Shown: positions 17,013-25,608 of the stretch, one piece after another
Numbering within the stretch: position 1 is the stretch's first letter
Layout of the letters: each line of letters starts with the position of its first letter
Notes under the pieces: model-generated
The model's input: the letters and a program-made list of their open reading frames with translations, nothing else
Database searches by the model: none
Told to the model about the DNA's origin: nothing
Origin: an uncultured Gammaproteobacteria bacterium
GTDB taxonomy: Bacteria > Pseudomonadota > Gammaproteobacteria > Arenicellales > Poriferihabitantaceae
Assembly (NCBI GenBank): GCA_947259885.1
Contig: CAMYNW010000014.1
Location: 1 to 64,000 of the forward strand
Direction of reading: 5' to 3'
DNA: 64,000 nucleotides
Program-made: the position numbers and the translations under genes

Positions 17013-17990
17013 ATGAAAGCGATAGTGTTTACCCAATATGGTTCGCCGGATAATCTTGAACTAAGGGAGGTCCCAGATCCTGTTCCGAAGGACAATGAAT
17101 TATTGGTACGTGTTCATGCTTCGTCGATCAATTCCTGGGACTGGGAATTTCTCAACGGTGTGCCGTTTATAAATCGGCTTTTGAATGGACTCCTAAAGCC
17201 CAAACCAGGGAAGCAAATACTCGGCGCTGACATTGCGGGGACGGTTGAAGCTGCCGGTAAGCAGGTCACACGATTCAAGCCAGGAGACAAAGTGTTTGGG
17301 GATCTTTGGGACAATTGGGGTGGTTTTGCTGAATTTGCCTGCGCCAATGAAACCGCCCTGGAGCAGATGCCTGCAAATTCGACATTTGAAGAAGCGGCTA
17401 CTGTGCCTCAAGCGGGTGTTTTGGCTTTGCAAGGTCTTCGCAAATCTGGAAATCTAAAACCGGGACAGAAGGTATTGATCAATGGTGCTGGTGGTGGTGT
17501 CGGCACTTTTGCGGTTCAGCTTGCCAAACTTTCTGGAACTGAAGTAACAGGTGTGGATGCCTCGTATAAGCTGGAGGTTATTCGCTCTCTAGGCGCAGAC
17601 CATGTTATCGATTTTACGCAACAAGATTTCACAAAAACCGGAGAGCGCTACGACCTGATTGTCGATTGTCAGAATTTTCGGTCCATGCTCGACAATAAGC
17701 GCACATTAAAGCCAGGAGGAACCTACGCCATGATTGGAGGTTCCATTCCACGAGTCTACCAACTTTGGCTGCTAAATTTCGCTGCACTATTTATCCGTGA
17801 GGACCGAAAACTTTGCTTGGTGGCTGAGGGGCCAAATAAAGGATTGAAAGACCTTAAGGATCTAATTGAAGCCAGTAAGCTTATCCCCACGATTGACAGG
17901 ACCTACCAATTGAATGAAGTGCCGGAAGCGTTACGTTATTTTGGCGAGGGGCGCCACAAAGGGAAAATAGTGATCAAATTAAAAAATTAG
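17013..17990 (+). CDS. Zinc-independent medium-chain NAD(P)-dependent dehydrogenase (quinone-oxidoreductase-like)
   Basis: From the ATG at 17013 the protein has 325 residues and starts MKAIVFTQYGSPDNLELREV, the usual opening of MDR-family quinone/enone reductases. The fold continues with GADIAGTVEAAGKQVTRFKPGDKVFGD and the cofactor loop INGAGGGVGTFAVQLAK. The structural-zinc cysteines and catalytic zinc site of classical alcohol dehydrogenases are missing. It probably reduces quinones or activated double bonds with NAD(P)H in the cytoplasm. The longer open frame upstream has no ribosome binding site. Substrate unknown; it stands alone. Confidence 0.85.
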   Translation: MKAIVFTQYGSPDNLELREVPDPVPKDNELLVRVHASSINSWDWEFLNGVPFINRLLNGLLKPKPGKQILGADIAGTVEAAGKQVTRFKPGDKVFGDLWDNWGGFAEFACANETALEQMPANSTFEEAATVPQAGVLALQGLRKSGNLKPGQKVLINGAGGGVGTFAVQLAKLSGTEVTGVDASYKLEVIRSLGADHVIDFTQQDFTKTGERYDLIVDCQNFRSMLDNKRTLKPGGTYAMIGGSIPRVYQLWLLNFAALFIREDRKLCLVAEGPNKGLKDLKDLIEASKLIPTIDRTYQLNEVPEALRYFGEGRHKGKIVIKLKN

Positions 17991-18026
17991 ATATTCTTCC
18001 TGGGCCGCCTCCTCTCTTCAGTCTAT

Positions 18027-18527
18027 TCATGATCTAAAATCAAGGACTCTTAGAATAAAAGAAACGATGTATATAATCATTGCAGCACCAATCGCGAAAA
18101 TCAATCCTACTATCCAAAACCAAGGATCTGAGACTATATCTTGAACGGTCAGCGTCTGGTTAGATGACCATTTCCTAGGATTTGTTATAAAGAAGATAAG
18201 CATTCCTGCTAAAACTATCAATATGTAGATTGTTAGATAACTCATCAATCTCGATGCACTAATTTTTTGTTTCGATGATCTAGTCTCCACAGGTTTGTGC
18301 AATGAGCTTTTTCCTTTCGTCCTGTGAATCGCGTGCGGAGGGATTTCCAAGGGTTGAGGTGGTGAGAGCCGACTATTTGTAGATGGATAGTCAAGCGGCG
18401 AAAGGTAACCATTCGAAGATTCACGATCAAGGGGCGCAAGAAATTCGTCCGCAAGAGACGTCCCGCAACGCGGACAGTAGTTATACTCGTCTTTATACTT
18501 TCGGCCGCAGTCAGTGCAATAGCGCAT
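18027..18527 (-). CDS. Zinc-ribbon membrane protein, hypothetical
   Basis: A 166-residue protein with an N-terminal zinc ribbon (YCTDCGRKYKDEYNYCPRCG, two CxxC pairs), a polar Ser/Pro-rich linker to about residue 90, and two transmembrane segments near the C-terminus (LTIYILIVLAGMLIFFI and FWIVGLIFAIGAAMIIYIV). The layout suggests a cytoplasmic ribbon tethered to the inner membrane. No specific family or function is recognised. It converges on the dehydrogenase gene with a gap of 36 bases. Confidence 0.65.
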   Translation of the reverse strand: MRYCTDCGRKYKDEYNYCPRCGTSLADEFLAPLDRESSNGYLSPLDYPSTNSRLSPPQPLEIPPHAIHRTKGKSSLHKPVETRSSKQKISASRLMSYLTIYILIVLAGMLIFFITNPRKWSSNQTLTVQDIVSDPWFWIVGLIFAIGAAMIIYIVSFILRVLDFRS

Positions 18528-18767
18528 GGAGTTAATTTAGATGACGTAATACAGTGTTGATAGCAGATTTAACCATTATGCCGAGTTTAGTACCAACCTT
18601 GGTACAGTCGGTATCGGTGCAACTCGAGTCATTCAATTCGGCTCAAAACTATGCATCGCCGGTCTATTACTCCCCTGCCCCATCCAGATAGGGTATTTGT
18701 AACATCTAGTTAAACCGGTATGATCGCTTTTCAACCTAAAATCAACTTTCTTCGTTTGGAGTTAATA

Positions 18768-19457
18768 ATGAATAGACTGATATCAGCTTTGCTGTTATTG
18801 AACATAGTGAGCGTTTCCCTGCCAGCCTATGCAGACAACGTGTCTAAGACCCGTGAACTTGTCGATAATGCGACTGCTTCGGTCAAGAATTTTACCTCAG
18901 ATCCTGATATGACATACTTACGCAGACATCTTGGGGCTGCAGAAGGACTGTTGATTATTCCTTCCATGGTCAAGGGAGCGTTTATCGTAGGTGGGTCTGG
19001 TGGAAGTGGAGTTTTACTGGCAAAAGGTAAAAACAAGCAATGGAGCAGCCCGGCGTTCTACACTATGGGCTCCGGCAGCATTGGGTTTCAGTGGGGTGGC
19101 GAGGTGTCTGAAATCATTTTGATGGTCATGACACAAAACGGAATGGACCATCTTATGAGCTCCTCTTTCAAGCTGGGCGCTGATGCAAGCGTGGCAGCCG
19201 GGCCGACTGGAGTGGGCTCTAAGGCACAGACTGCGGACATCCTGGCCTACTCCAGAACTAAGGGTGTGTATGCTGGTTTTAGTTTAGAGGGTGCGGTCGT
19301 TAGTGTTCGTCCTGAATATAATACCGCCTATTATGGCAAGGCGGTTCGTCCGCTTGAAATTCTAGCCACTCGCAGCGTTAGCAGTCCGCACGCAGACAAA
19401 TTGCGACAATCGGTGGCTGATATGATTGCGGATGCTAGTAAGCAGAGTTCACAGTAG
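18768..19457 (+). CDS. SYLF/Ysc84-domain lipid-binding protein, secreted
   Basis: From the ATG at 18768, preceded by TTGGAG at about 6 bases, the protein has 229 residues. The signal peptide is MNRLISALLLLNIVSVSLPA, with cleavage likely after AYA-D. The mature part is a SYLF domain: EGLLIIPSMVKGAFIVGGSGG, PAFYTMGSGSIGFQWGGEVSE, ILAYSRTKGVYAGFSLEGAVV. Members bind phosphoinositides in eukaryotes, and in bacteria are periplasmic proteins of undefined role. It is followed on the same strand by a lipoprotein gene, but 76 bases apart. Confidence 0.85.
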   Translation: MNRLISALLLLNIVSVSLPAYADNVSKTRELVDNATASVKNFTSDPDMTYLRRHLGAAEGLLIIPSMVKGAFIVGGSGGSGVLLAKGKNKQWSSPAFYTMGSGSIGFQWGGEVSEIILMVMTQNGMDHLMSSSFKLGADASVAAGPTGVGSKAQTADILAYSRTKGVYAGFSLEGAVVSVRPEYNTAYYGKAVRPLEILATRSVSSPHADKLRQSVADMIADASKQSSQ

Positions 19458-19533
19458 AAGTATTAATTAAGTGACTGATTAAAATATAAAAACATATTTA
19501 GGAAAACAAATAAGTCATCTTAGAAACTTCTTA

Positions 19534-20202
19534 ATGCCGTCCCTCGTTCTTGTCATACTGGCCTTTTTTCTATCTGGCTGCAGCGGCTACGAAATTAAGA
19601 ATCTCGCCAAGTCTGACACAGATTTGGTGGCGGACAAGTTTGTCAACGAAACTCGTCATCTGGTCAAAGAGCTGACCGTCAAGCTTTATAAACGCAACCC
19701 GGATCAGCTCAGGAAAACGCCGGGAATCACCGCCGAAAAGCGGTTTAATCAGCTCACCAGTCAACCTGGTCCGTTAGTTTTTTCCGAACTTGGAAATAGG
19801 CAGAGCATCGCCGCGCTTGAGTTGGTTTTTTCTCCTGAATATAAAGGTGATCGGGTATTCGCCCTGGTTGTGGGTCTCGGCGATATGCTCCGCTCGGCTT
19901 ACGGTTATCACGAAGAATTTTTCATGTTTGACCGCCTCAATGCAGATGTACTGCTGACCAGTGCACGAAATATAGAAATTTTACTATGGCGACTTAAAAA
20001 CAATCGCAAACCGGACGGCTCTCCTTGGCTAATTACCAGTGAGTACCAAGGTGTTACCGACAATCTGAGTTTCGAAAGACTATTTGGAAAATTAATTGTC
20101 TTGCAGGAAATGATGGCAACGATTACCGACGATTCGGTTAATCGACGCGTCACAGGTACGGTGCATGCGGTGTCTTCCGTGTTTATACCGCTGCCAATTT
20201 AG
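19534..20202 (+). CDS. Hypothetical lipoprotein
   Basis: A 222-residue protein with a short lipoprotein signal, MPSLVLVILAFFLSGC, where Cys16 would be lipidated, so it should sit on a membrane facing the periplasm. The rest is soluble and mixed alpha/beta (ETRHLVKELTVKLYKRNP; YHEEFFMFDRLNADVLLTSA). I recall similar uncharacterised proteobacterial lipoproteins but cannot name a family. No good ribosome binding site precedes the ATG. Its role is unknown. Confidence 0.65.
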   Translation: MPSLVLVILAFFLSGCSGYEIKNLAKSDTDLVADKFVNETRHLVKELTVKLYKRNPDQLRKTPGITAEKRFNQLTSQPGPLVFSELGNRQSIAALELVFSPEYKGDRVFALVVGLGDMLRSAYGYHEEFFMFDRLNADVLLTSARNIEILLWRLKNNRKPDGSPWLITSEYQGVTDNLSFERLFGKLIVLQEMMATITDDSVNRRVTGTVHAVSSVFIPLPI

Positions 20203-20226
20203 ATACATAACGAACATTCGCCCGTT

Positions 20227-20272
20227 TCATATCGAGTACTGTCGTGCTCACTCAGTACGTGAGGTGATATGA
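20227..20272 (+). promoter_or_regulatory. Nested inverted repeat upstream of the MoaD/ThiS-like gene
   Basis: TCATATC at 20227-20233 pairs with GATATGA at 20266-20272. Inside, GTACTG at 20236-20241 pairs with CAGTAC at 20253-20258, leaving an 11-base loop. The element ends 30 bases before the ATG of the MoaD/ThiS-like gene. It could be a leader structure, an operator, or a terminator for the lipoprotein gene; no T-run follows, which weakens the terminator reading. Confidence 0.35.
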
Positions 20273-20302
20273 TAAACATTAATCGTCATCAGTTTCAGGC
20301 GT

Positions 20303-20575
20303 ATGGCTATCGTTAACTTCACGCAAAATCTCAAGCGACACGTTAACTGTCCCGAGACGGTCTCTGAGGGAACAACCGTTGCGGAGGTTCTTGGTAAGGT
20401 GTTTGAGCAAGAGCCCTTTCTAGAGGGTTACATCGTTGACGAGCAGGGAGCGCTTCGTAAACATATGGTGATTTTTATCGACGGTATTGCACTGAAAGAT
20501 AGAGCTAAACTAAGTGATCCGATACCTCGAGAAGACAGCGAGATTTTTGTCATGCAGGCGCTGTCTGGGGGCTGA
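20303..20575 (+). CDS. MoaD/ThiS-family ubiquitin-like protein
   Basis: A 90-residue beta-grasp protein. It has the MoaD-type core (ETVSEGTTVAEVLGKVFEQE, MVIFIDGIALKD) and ends in the exact di-glycine tail ALSGG, which in this family is adenylated and converted to a thiocarboxylate as sulfur carrier. It is not accompanied by moaE, thiG or an E1-like gene. It is followed after 19 bases by a BNR/sialidase-fold gene, and the two are probably one operon. Confidence 0.85.
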   Translation: MAIVNFTQNLKRHVNCPETVSEGTTVAEVLGKVFEQEPFLEGYIVDEQGALRKHMVIFIDGIALKDRAKLSDPIPREDSEIFVMQALSGG

Positions 20576-20594
20576 GCAATCTGGGGAAATTATT

Positions 20595-21704
20595 ATGAAA
20601 ACAAGTGGACTTCGCATCGCAACCCGAAAAGGCCTCTTTTTCTCCTCTAAGAAAAACAACTGGAAGCTGGGCGAGCCAAGTTTTCTCGGCGATAACTGCA
20701 GTGCGGTGCTACGCCATCCTGTATCCAATGCGATTTATGTCGCCCTTGATCATGGTCACTTCGGCGTCAAGCTGCATCGATCTCGAAATGATGGGGAGTC
20801 GTTCTCGGAAACAGCCACGCCTGCTTACCCGCCACATGACGACGATGCAGAACCCTGGGTCGATATGATGGGCCGCACCATACCCGACTCGCTGCAGTTG
20901 ATCTGGTGTTTGGAGTCGGGACACGCCGATCAGGGAGAAAGAATTTGGGCCGGCACAATTCCCGGTGGATTGTTTCGTTCTGATGACGGTGGCGACAGTT
21001 GGCAATTGATTGAAAGCCTTTGGGATGATCCACAAAGACGTAAATGGTTTGGTGGCGGAATGGATTTCCCGGGTATCCATTCGATACTCGTACACCCCGA
21101 AAGGCCAGAAGACATCACCATTGCGGTATCCTGCGGCGGAATCTGGCACAGCGATGACGATGGTAATAGCTGGTCAAATATTGGCGAAGGCATGGAGGCG
21201 CCTTACACACCGCCAGACGTCGCCAATGATCCTGGAATACAGGATGTGCATCGACTTACGCGATGCCGCAGCTATCCAGATCAAATGTGGCTGCAGCATC
21301 ACGCGGGAATTTATCGATCTGAGGATGCCGGCAGTCACTGGCAACAAGTAGAGAACGTCAAACCCTCGAGCTTTGGATTCGCCGTGGCGGTGCACCCGCA
21401 AAATCCCGATACCGCCTGGTTTGTTCCAGAGATAAAGGACGAGCATCGAATTCCGGCGGATGGCAGGGTCGTGGTCAATCGCACTGATGACGGCGGTAAA
21501 TCATTCTCCAGTTTTTCCAATGGCCTGCCAGGGCCAATGGCCTACGATCTCGTGTTCCGCCACGCCTTTGAAATTGATCAGAGAGGAGAAATTCTCGCCA
21601 TGGGCAGCACAACGGGTTCGCTCTGGGTCAGCGAAGACGGTGGTGAAAATTGGCAAACCATATCCAATCATTTACCGCCCATTTACGCGCTTCGATTCGA
21701 GTAG
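20595..21704 (+). CDS. BNR/sialidase-fold (VPS10-like beta-propeller) protein
   Basis: From the ATG at 20595, 12 bases after a GGGGAAA, the protein has 369 residues without a signal peptide, so it is cytoplasmic. It is built from repeated BNR/Asp-box units: FRSDDGGDSWQLI, WHSDDDGNSWSNI, YRSEDAGSHWQQV, NRTDDGGKSFSSF, WVSEDGGENWQTI. These mark a sialidase- or sortilin-like beta-propeller. Catalytic sialidase arginines are not evident, so glycosidase activity is doubtful. It may act with the sulfur-carrier-like protein upstream. Function unknown. Confidence 0.8.
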   Translation: MKTSGLRIATRKGLFFSSKKNNWKLGEPSFLGDNCSAVLRHPVSNAIYVALDHGHFGVKLHRSRNDGESFSETATPAYPPHDDDAEPWVDMMGRTIPDSLQLIWCLESGHADQGERIWAGTIPGGLFRSDDGGDSWQLIESLWDDPQRRKWFGGGMDFPGIHSILVHPERPEDITIAVSCGGIWHSDDDGNSWSNIGEGMEAPYTPPDVANDPGIQDVHRLTRCRSYPDQMWLQHHAGIYRSEDAGSHWQQVENVKPSSFGFAVAVHPQNPDTAWFVPEIKDEHRIPADGRVVVNRTDDGGKSFSSFSNGLPGPMAYDLVFRHAFEIDQRGEILAMGSTTGSLWVSEDGGENWQTISNHLPPIYALRFE

Positions 21705-21891
21705 CGAAATTGATGTATTGTTTGCACGAGTATTCCTGAATCGGGCCGTGCAATTGTTTCAGGATCTCCCGGTCGATATCGTGGTGTAGTCTCTTCTGTT
21801 GAAGAGCAAGGAATCCCTGGTTTGGGTCAGGATGACGTTGGGTGTTTAATCCAGCCTCTTTCAGTTTTCCCGGCTTTTCGGCTTTTCGACT

Positions 21892-22158
21892 TTATTTAGA
21901 AAGACGTTGAGTGATTCGGAGGTATGCTTCCTTAAGCTCTTCCCCCACTATCTTGGTCTTGGCTATAAATTCTTCGGAAGTTTCCTTTGTATCATCTGCT
22001 ATATCTGCTGCTTCGGCTCTAATATGTACCCACTTCTTCTCCGCCTTCTGAAATTCCTCTTTAGCTTCCATTGAAGCCAGATGCATCTGCAAATTTAATT
22101 CATCGCGCTCAACCTTGAGTTTTTCCATTAAGTTTTCAAATTCTTCTTTAACTGACAT
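21892..22158 (-). CDS. Small coiled-coil protein, hypothetical
   Basis: An 88-residue, highly charged, almost wholly alpha-helical protein (starts MSVKEEFENLMEKLKVERDE; rich in Glu, Lys and Ala) with heptad-like spacing, so a coiled coil is likely. No signal peptide or membrane segment. Similar small coiled-coil proteins are common in gammaproteobacteria and lack a known role. The ribosome binding site is weak. Confidence 0.6.
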   Translation of the reverse strand: MSVKEEFENLMEKLKVERDELNLQMHLASMEAKEEFQKAEKKWVHIRAEAADIADDTKETSEEFIAKTKIVGEELKEAYLRITQRLSK

Positions 22159-22332
22159 GATATGTCTTACCTATATTTAGATTGTTTAAAATAATGATAT
22201 CAAGAATAAACATCCACGCTTAAATAAAATGTGGTCTTTATAACGCAGTATTCTGGATGTTAGTTCCTACACTCATCAGACAAATTTTCAGCGCCAGTGC
22301 GGGTACATGTCAATGATTAAACTATGCACTAT

Positions 22333-22845
22333 TTAAAATGAAATATCTTCATCTATGGCTTCTATTCCCGCTAACGCGCACAGATCATCTAGTTCACCAC
22401 CTGGTGCGCCAGAAACGCCTATCGCGCCGACCAGCGAACCGCCTGCGTCAATGAGCATACCACCACCAATTATTAGTGCGTCGGTAACGTGTCGAATCCC
22501 GGCTTGTGGCTGCCCAGGGCCGGTGATTTCGAGTAAGTCGGTTGTATTAGTACGGAAGCTGGTCGCAGTCCAGGCCTTGCGCCTGGCTGTTTCGGGAGTA
22601 TGCGCACCGGCGTAGCGATCGCGGATCATTACCTGCATATTACCCATTCGGTCAACTATTGCCACGGCTACCTGATAACCTTCAGTGCGGCATTTTTCCA
22701 GTGCCGCCGTTGCCGCTTTGAGGGCAGTCTCCGGGGTTAAGTTTTTAGTCGTAAACAGCGCGTCTTCATCAGCACTGACCATGCCCGAAATCAGCATAGT
22801 GTTTAAAGTCAGTGCCGAAAGGATTCCAGCAATCTTCATCTGCAT
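22333..22845 (-). CDS. Secreted GlcG/HbpS-family heme-binding-like protein
   Basis: A 170-residue protein with a signal peptide (MKIAGILSALTLNTMLISGM, cleavage near VSA-DE). The mature part is the GlcG/HbpS domain (formerly DUF336): AVAIVDRMGNMQVMIRDRYAG, TARRKAWTATSF, LIIGGGMLIDAGGSLVGAIGVSGA. Characterised members bind heme or act as small sensor or chaperone proteins in the periplasm. No cytochrome or glycolate genes are adjacent. Confidence 0.85.
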   Translation of the reverse strand: MQMKIAGILSALTLNTMLISGMVSADEDALFTTKNLTPETALKAATAALEKCRTEGYQVAVAIVDRMGNMQVMIRDRYAGAHTPETARRKAWTATSFRTNTTDLLEITGPGQPQAGIRHVTDALIIGGGMLIDAGGSLVGAIGVSGAPGGELDDLCALAGIEAIDEDISF

Positions 22846-23068
22846 TTCCTTCTAAAGTATATGATTAGAAAAGGATACACCTTGTGGCCGCTAAAAATGA
22901 CTAAGTAAGCCATGTAGTTTGATCCATGTCAGATTACTGATGTAATCTGTTGCCATTCAGCTTGTTAGTTATTCATGCCATTATATTGGCGCCTGAACGC
23001 GTGACACGCAATCTGCCGCCGCAGATGGCAACTTCCGCGCATATAGCGTTAATCGTAATCGGGTTGGG

Positions 23069-23494
23069 CTATCCCTCTCTATTGGTGGAAACGGATACCT
23101 CACCAATCGCAGGATCTACTGTGACGATATCACCGGTTTGAATCAGGGTCGTGACATCGCCGTCTTCGAATCGGTCGCAAAGCGCCATATTCGCAAGTGC
23201 TCCGCCCTGGGCTAGGATTGGATTGACCCGGTTAAATAATATCGCTTTCGGTGCGATGCCTCTCGACCTCATTTCATGCAACATCCAGGCGCTGGCGACG
23301 CCGCCTTTGGCGGTGTTCACGACAAGGATCTTATCGACATAGCTTTCGCCAGCCAGTTTGTGCTGCGGGCGTGAAAAAATACCTTTGATTCGATCTAAGT
23401 CATAGCGGGCGGAAAAATTATCATCGGTCACCAATGCCTCACCGGTAACTCTTGGGCCGACGCCAACGTGGCACTTCAACAGGCGTGTAGTCAT
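23069..23494 (-). CDS. Aconitase X small (swivel) subunit
   Basis: A 141-residue protein of the AcnX swivelling-domain family (formerly DUF126): CHVGVGPRVTGEALVTDD, RPQHKLAGESYVDKILVV, KGGVASAWMLHEM, and GDIVTVDPAIGEV at the end. It pairs with the large subunit, whose stop overlaps its start by one base at 23494, so the two are translationally coupled and form a heterodimeric dehydratase. It is the last gene of the long minus-strand block. Characterised bacterial enzymes of this type dehydrate cis-3-hydroxy-L-proline; the substrate here may differ. Confidence 0.88.
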   Translation of the reverse strand: MTTRLLKCHVGVGPRVTGEALVTDDNFSARYDLDRIKGIFSRPQHKLAGESYVDKILVVNTAKGGVASAWMLHEMRSRGIAPKAILFNRVNPILAQGGALANMALCDRFEDGDVTTLIQTGDIVTVDPAIGEVSVSTNREG

Positions 23495-24738
23495 TAGACA
23501 ATCTCCCCTGCAACAGCGGATTCAACGCAACTCTTCATTGTCGCAAGCGCCGGCTTATAACCGTAGCCTCCGATAATGTTCACAAGTTTTGCGGAATTAC
23601 TCAGCAACGTACTCCAACCGTTGGCTTCTCCCATTTCCCTGGCGTAGCTCTGGTAAAAGCACATTCCTTGCAGCACCTTACCTCCAGAATTTTCGATTCT
23701 TGAAGAAATGCCCAGGCGTCGTGCGTCGGCGGCGACTGCGGGTGAGGTTACTGCAAGCAGCGTTGTGTCAGGATGTATTTTCTTACCTTCAAGTAACGAT
23801 GCCAATTCGCTCATTTCGATAATAGAGAGCTGAGGGGCGGAAAAGACCACCACATCTACCTTATCTCCCTTGCCACCATAGGACCCAAAGAATGATTCAA
23901 AGTCGGAAGCGGCAATAACTTTGCGAGGCAGTTCTTCCGGGTCACAAACAGCGGACAGTGAGGGGGCTTCTGGCGTAACACCAACCATGTGAAATAGCGG
24001 GACCGATCCGAAGCTGGCAATTGCCGCACCCATATGCTTGAGGTCGTCGGAGCCAGGGGCCCGATCGATGCCTTCTATCACCGGCACGTCCCAGTATGAT
24101 CCGGTATGTTTACCGATTAGCGCGCCCAGCGCTCCCCATTCGACCAGATTGTCTGGCAGGTATTCGACCGAAAAGCGTAAAGTGGCGCGTCGATTATGAT
24201 CCAGATGCATACCGTAACGTGGCGCGCGGCCAGTGAGTCCGGCTGCGAGAGCGGAAGGCCCTCCCTCGAAATTAGAGTATGCGCCCAGCACACTGTTGCA
24301 GTAGATCACCACACCCGTGTCGCCATAGGCCAGATGTTCGCCCCGGACCGGCGGCATGATGGTCTGGTAGTTAATACAGGTATCCGTCATCAAGATACCG
24401 AGAGATTGAAAGGCGTCGATGGCACGTCGCTCAAGATTTGCCATCTCGTCGGTCTGATTGAGGGCTTTGTAGTGATCAAAGTCGATTCCCCTGGGATCGG
24501 TAATCATGGGAATCTGAACCGTTCTCTCCTGTTTCGCATAGCTGGCCAGCTTTTCAACAAACTCAACCCCGGCAATTCCGAGGGATTCGGTGTCAGCCAT
24601 CATGTGGGCCTGGCTGACTTCGACAAAGTCTTCGGCATCAAAAAAGTTTCCGACCTGGATCATATGCTCCATCGCCCATTGGCGCGGGTAACCCCCATCG
24701 CCATTCAGCATGGCTTGCTCTATTTTCGAAATCCTCAT
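23494..24738 (-). CDS. Aconitase X catalytic subunit
   Basis: A 414-residue AcnX large subunit (formerly DUF521). Hallmarks include CNSVLGAYSNFEGGPSALAA, LTGRAPRYGMHLD and FGSVPLFHMVGVTPEAP. Cysteines C121, C147 and C360 are candidates for iron-sulfur or metal binding. Family enzymes dehydrate small hydroxy acids: cis-3-hydroxy-L-proline in bacteria, phosphomevalonate in archaea. Here it follows a series of acyl-CoA genes, with the enoyl-CoA hydratase 82 bases upstream, and no proline racemase or mevalonate gene is in sight, so its substrate is open. Confidence 0.88.
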   Translation of the reverse strand: MRISKIEQAMLNGDGGYPRQWAMEHMIQVGNFFDAEDFVEVSQAHMMADTESLGIAGVEFVEKLASYAKQERTVQIPMITDPRGIDFDHYKALNQTDEMANLERRAIDAFQSLGILMTDTCINYQTIMPPVRGEHLAYGDTGVVIYCNSVLGAYSNFEGGPSALAAGLTGRAPRYGMHLDHNRRATLRFSVEYLPDNLVEWGALGALIGKHTGSYWDVPVIEGIDRAPGSDDLKHMGAAIASFGSVPLFHMVGVTPEAPSLSAVCDPEELPRKVIAASDFESFFGSYGGKGDKVDVVVFSAPQLSIIEMSELASLLEGKKIHPDTTLLAVTSPAVAADARRLGISSRIENSGGKVLQGMCFYQSYAREMGEANGWSTLLSNSAKLVNIIGGYGYKPALATMKSCVESAVAGEIV

Positions 24739-24820
24739 TTAATCATTAAGTTATAAGATAAATCTAAACTGGCTATTAGTTGAATTTGCTTGGGTAAATT
24801 CGAGGCCACTGAACCAGAGT

Positions 24821-25606
24821 TCAGACCTTCCACGGCGCCGGCTGTTTATCAAAGAACGCCTTGATACCCGACTGGGCTTCCTCGCCTTCCCAGCAGTCCG
24901 CCAGCAATGCCGACGTGTGGTCGCGGATCTGATCCGGTGTTCGGGTGCTGACATGCCGAATCAATTCTTTGGTCATGGCTACCGCCTCTGGCGCGCAATC
25001 CAGTAGCTCTTTGATTTCGACAGCAATTGCGTCATCCAATTGGTCCGCGGCCACTACTTTGTCCAGAAGGCCGAGAGTCGCTGCCTCTTCGCCACTAAAG
25101 AAATGCGCGTTTAAAAAAGTGCGCCGTGCGTTTCGAACGCCAATTCGACCAATTAGATAAGGGGAGATGTTCGCCGGGGTGAGTCCGAGACGCACTTCTG
25201 TTACTGAGAACCTGGCTTCAGGTATGCCGATGGCAATGTCACACACTGAAATCAGCCCAATACCCCCTGCGTAGGCCTGGCCATTCACTTTTGCGATCAG
25301 CGGTTTGTTGAGTCGGTCCAGAGCTTGCAACATGTCAGCAAGGATTTCGCTCTCGGCAATTCTCTCTTCTCTACTACGCTCAAAGTTCTCCCGCATCCAC
25401 CCGAGGTCAGCGCCGGCGCAGAAGCTTTTACCTGCGCCTGTAATGACCACACCGCGGACCTGGTGGTCCTGGTCAAGTGCAGCGGCAGTCGCGGTGATCT
25501 CCCGCATCATTTGCGAGCTCATAGCGTTATGTTTATCCGGTCGATTAAGCGTTAAGGTGGCGATGCCACGCTCATCGACATCGATTGTGATGGTCTGGTA
25601 ATTCAT
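24821..25606 (-). CDS. Enoyl-CoA hydratase, LiuC/AtuE-like
   Basis: From the ATG at 25606, the protein has 261 residues with a crotonase fold. The oxyanion-hole segments are CAGADLGWM (about 63-71) and AGGIGL (about 113-118); the catalytic Glu is E137 in SVTEVRLGLTPANISPY. This last motif is characteristic of the methylglutaconyl-CoA and isohexenylglutaconyl-CoA hydratases of leucine and acyclic-terpene catabolism. The gene starts two bases after the CaiB-family stop codon and is clearly in the same operon. LiuA, B and D partners are absent from the window. Confidence 0.87.
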   Translation of the reverse strand: MNYQTITIDVDERGIATLTLNRPDKHNAMSSQMMREITATAAALDQDHQVRGVVITGAGKSFCAGADLGWMRENFERSREERIAESEILADMLQALDRLNKPLIAKVNGQAYAGGIGLISVCDIAIGIPEARFSVTEVRLGLTPANISPYLIGRIGVRNARRTFLNAHFFSGEEAATLGLLDKVVAADQLDDAIAVEIKELLDCAPEAVAMTKELIRHVSTRTPDQIRDHTSALLADCWEGEEAQSGIKAFFDKQPAPWKV

Positions 25607-25608
25607 GG

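Noticed and set aside
23494..24738. Phosphomevalonate dehydratase of a modified mevalonate pathway
   Set aside because: AcnX has this role in archaea, but no mevalonate kinase, decarboxylase or prenyltransferase gene is in the window, and the neighbours are acyl-CoA enzymes.
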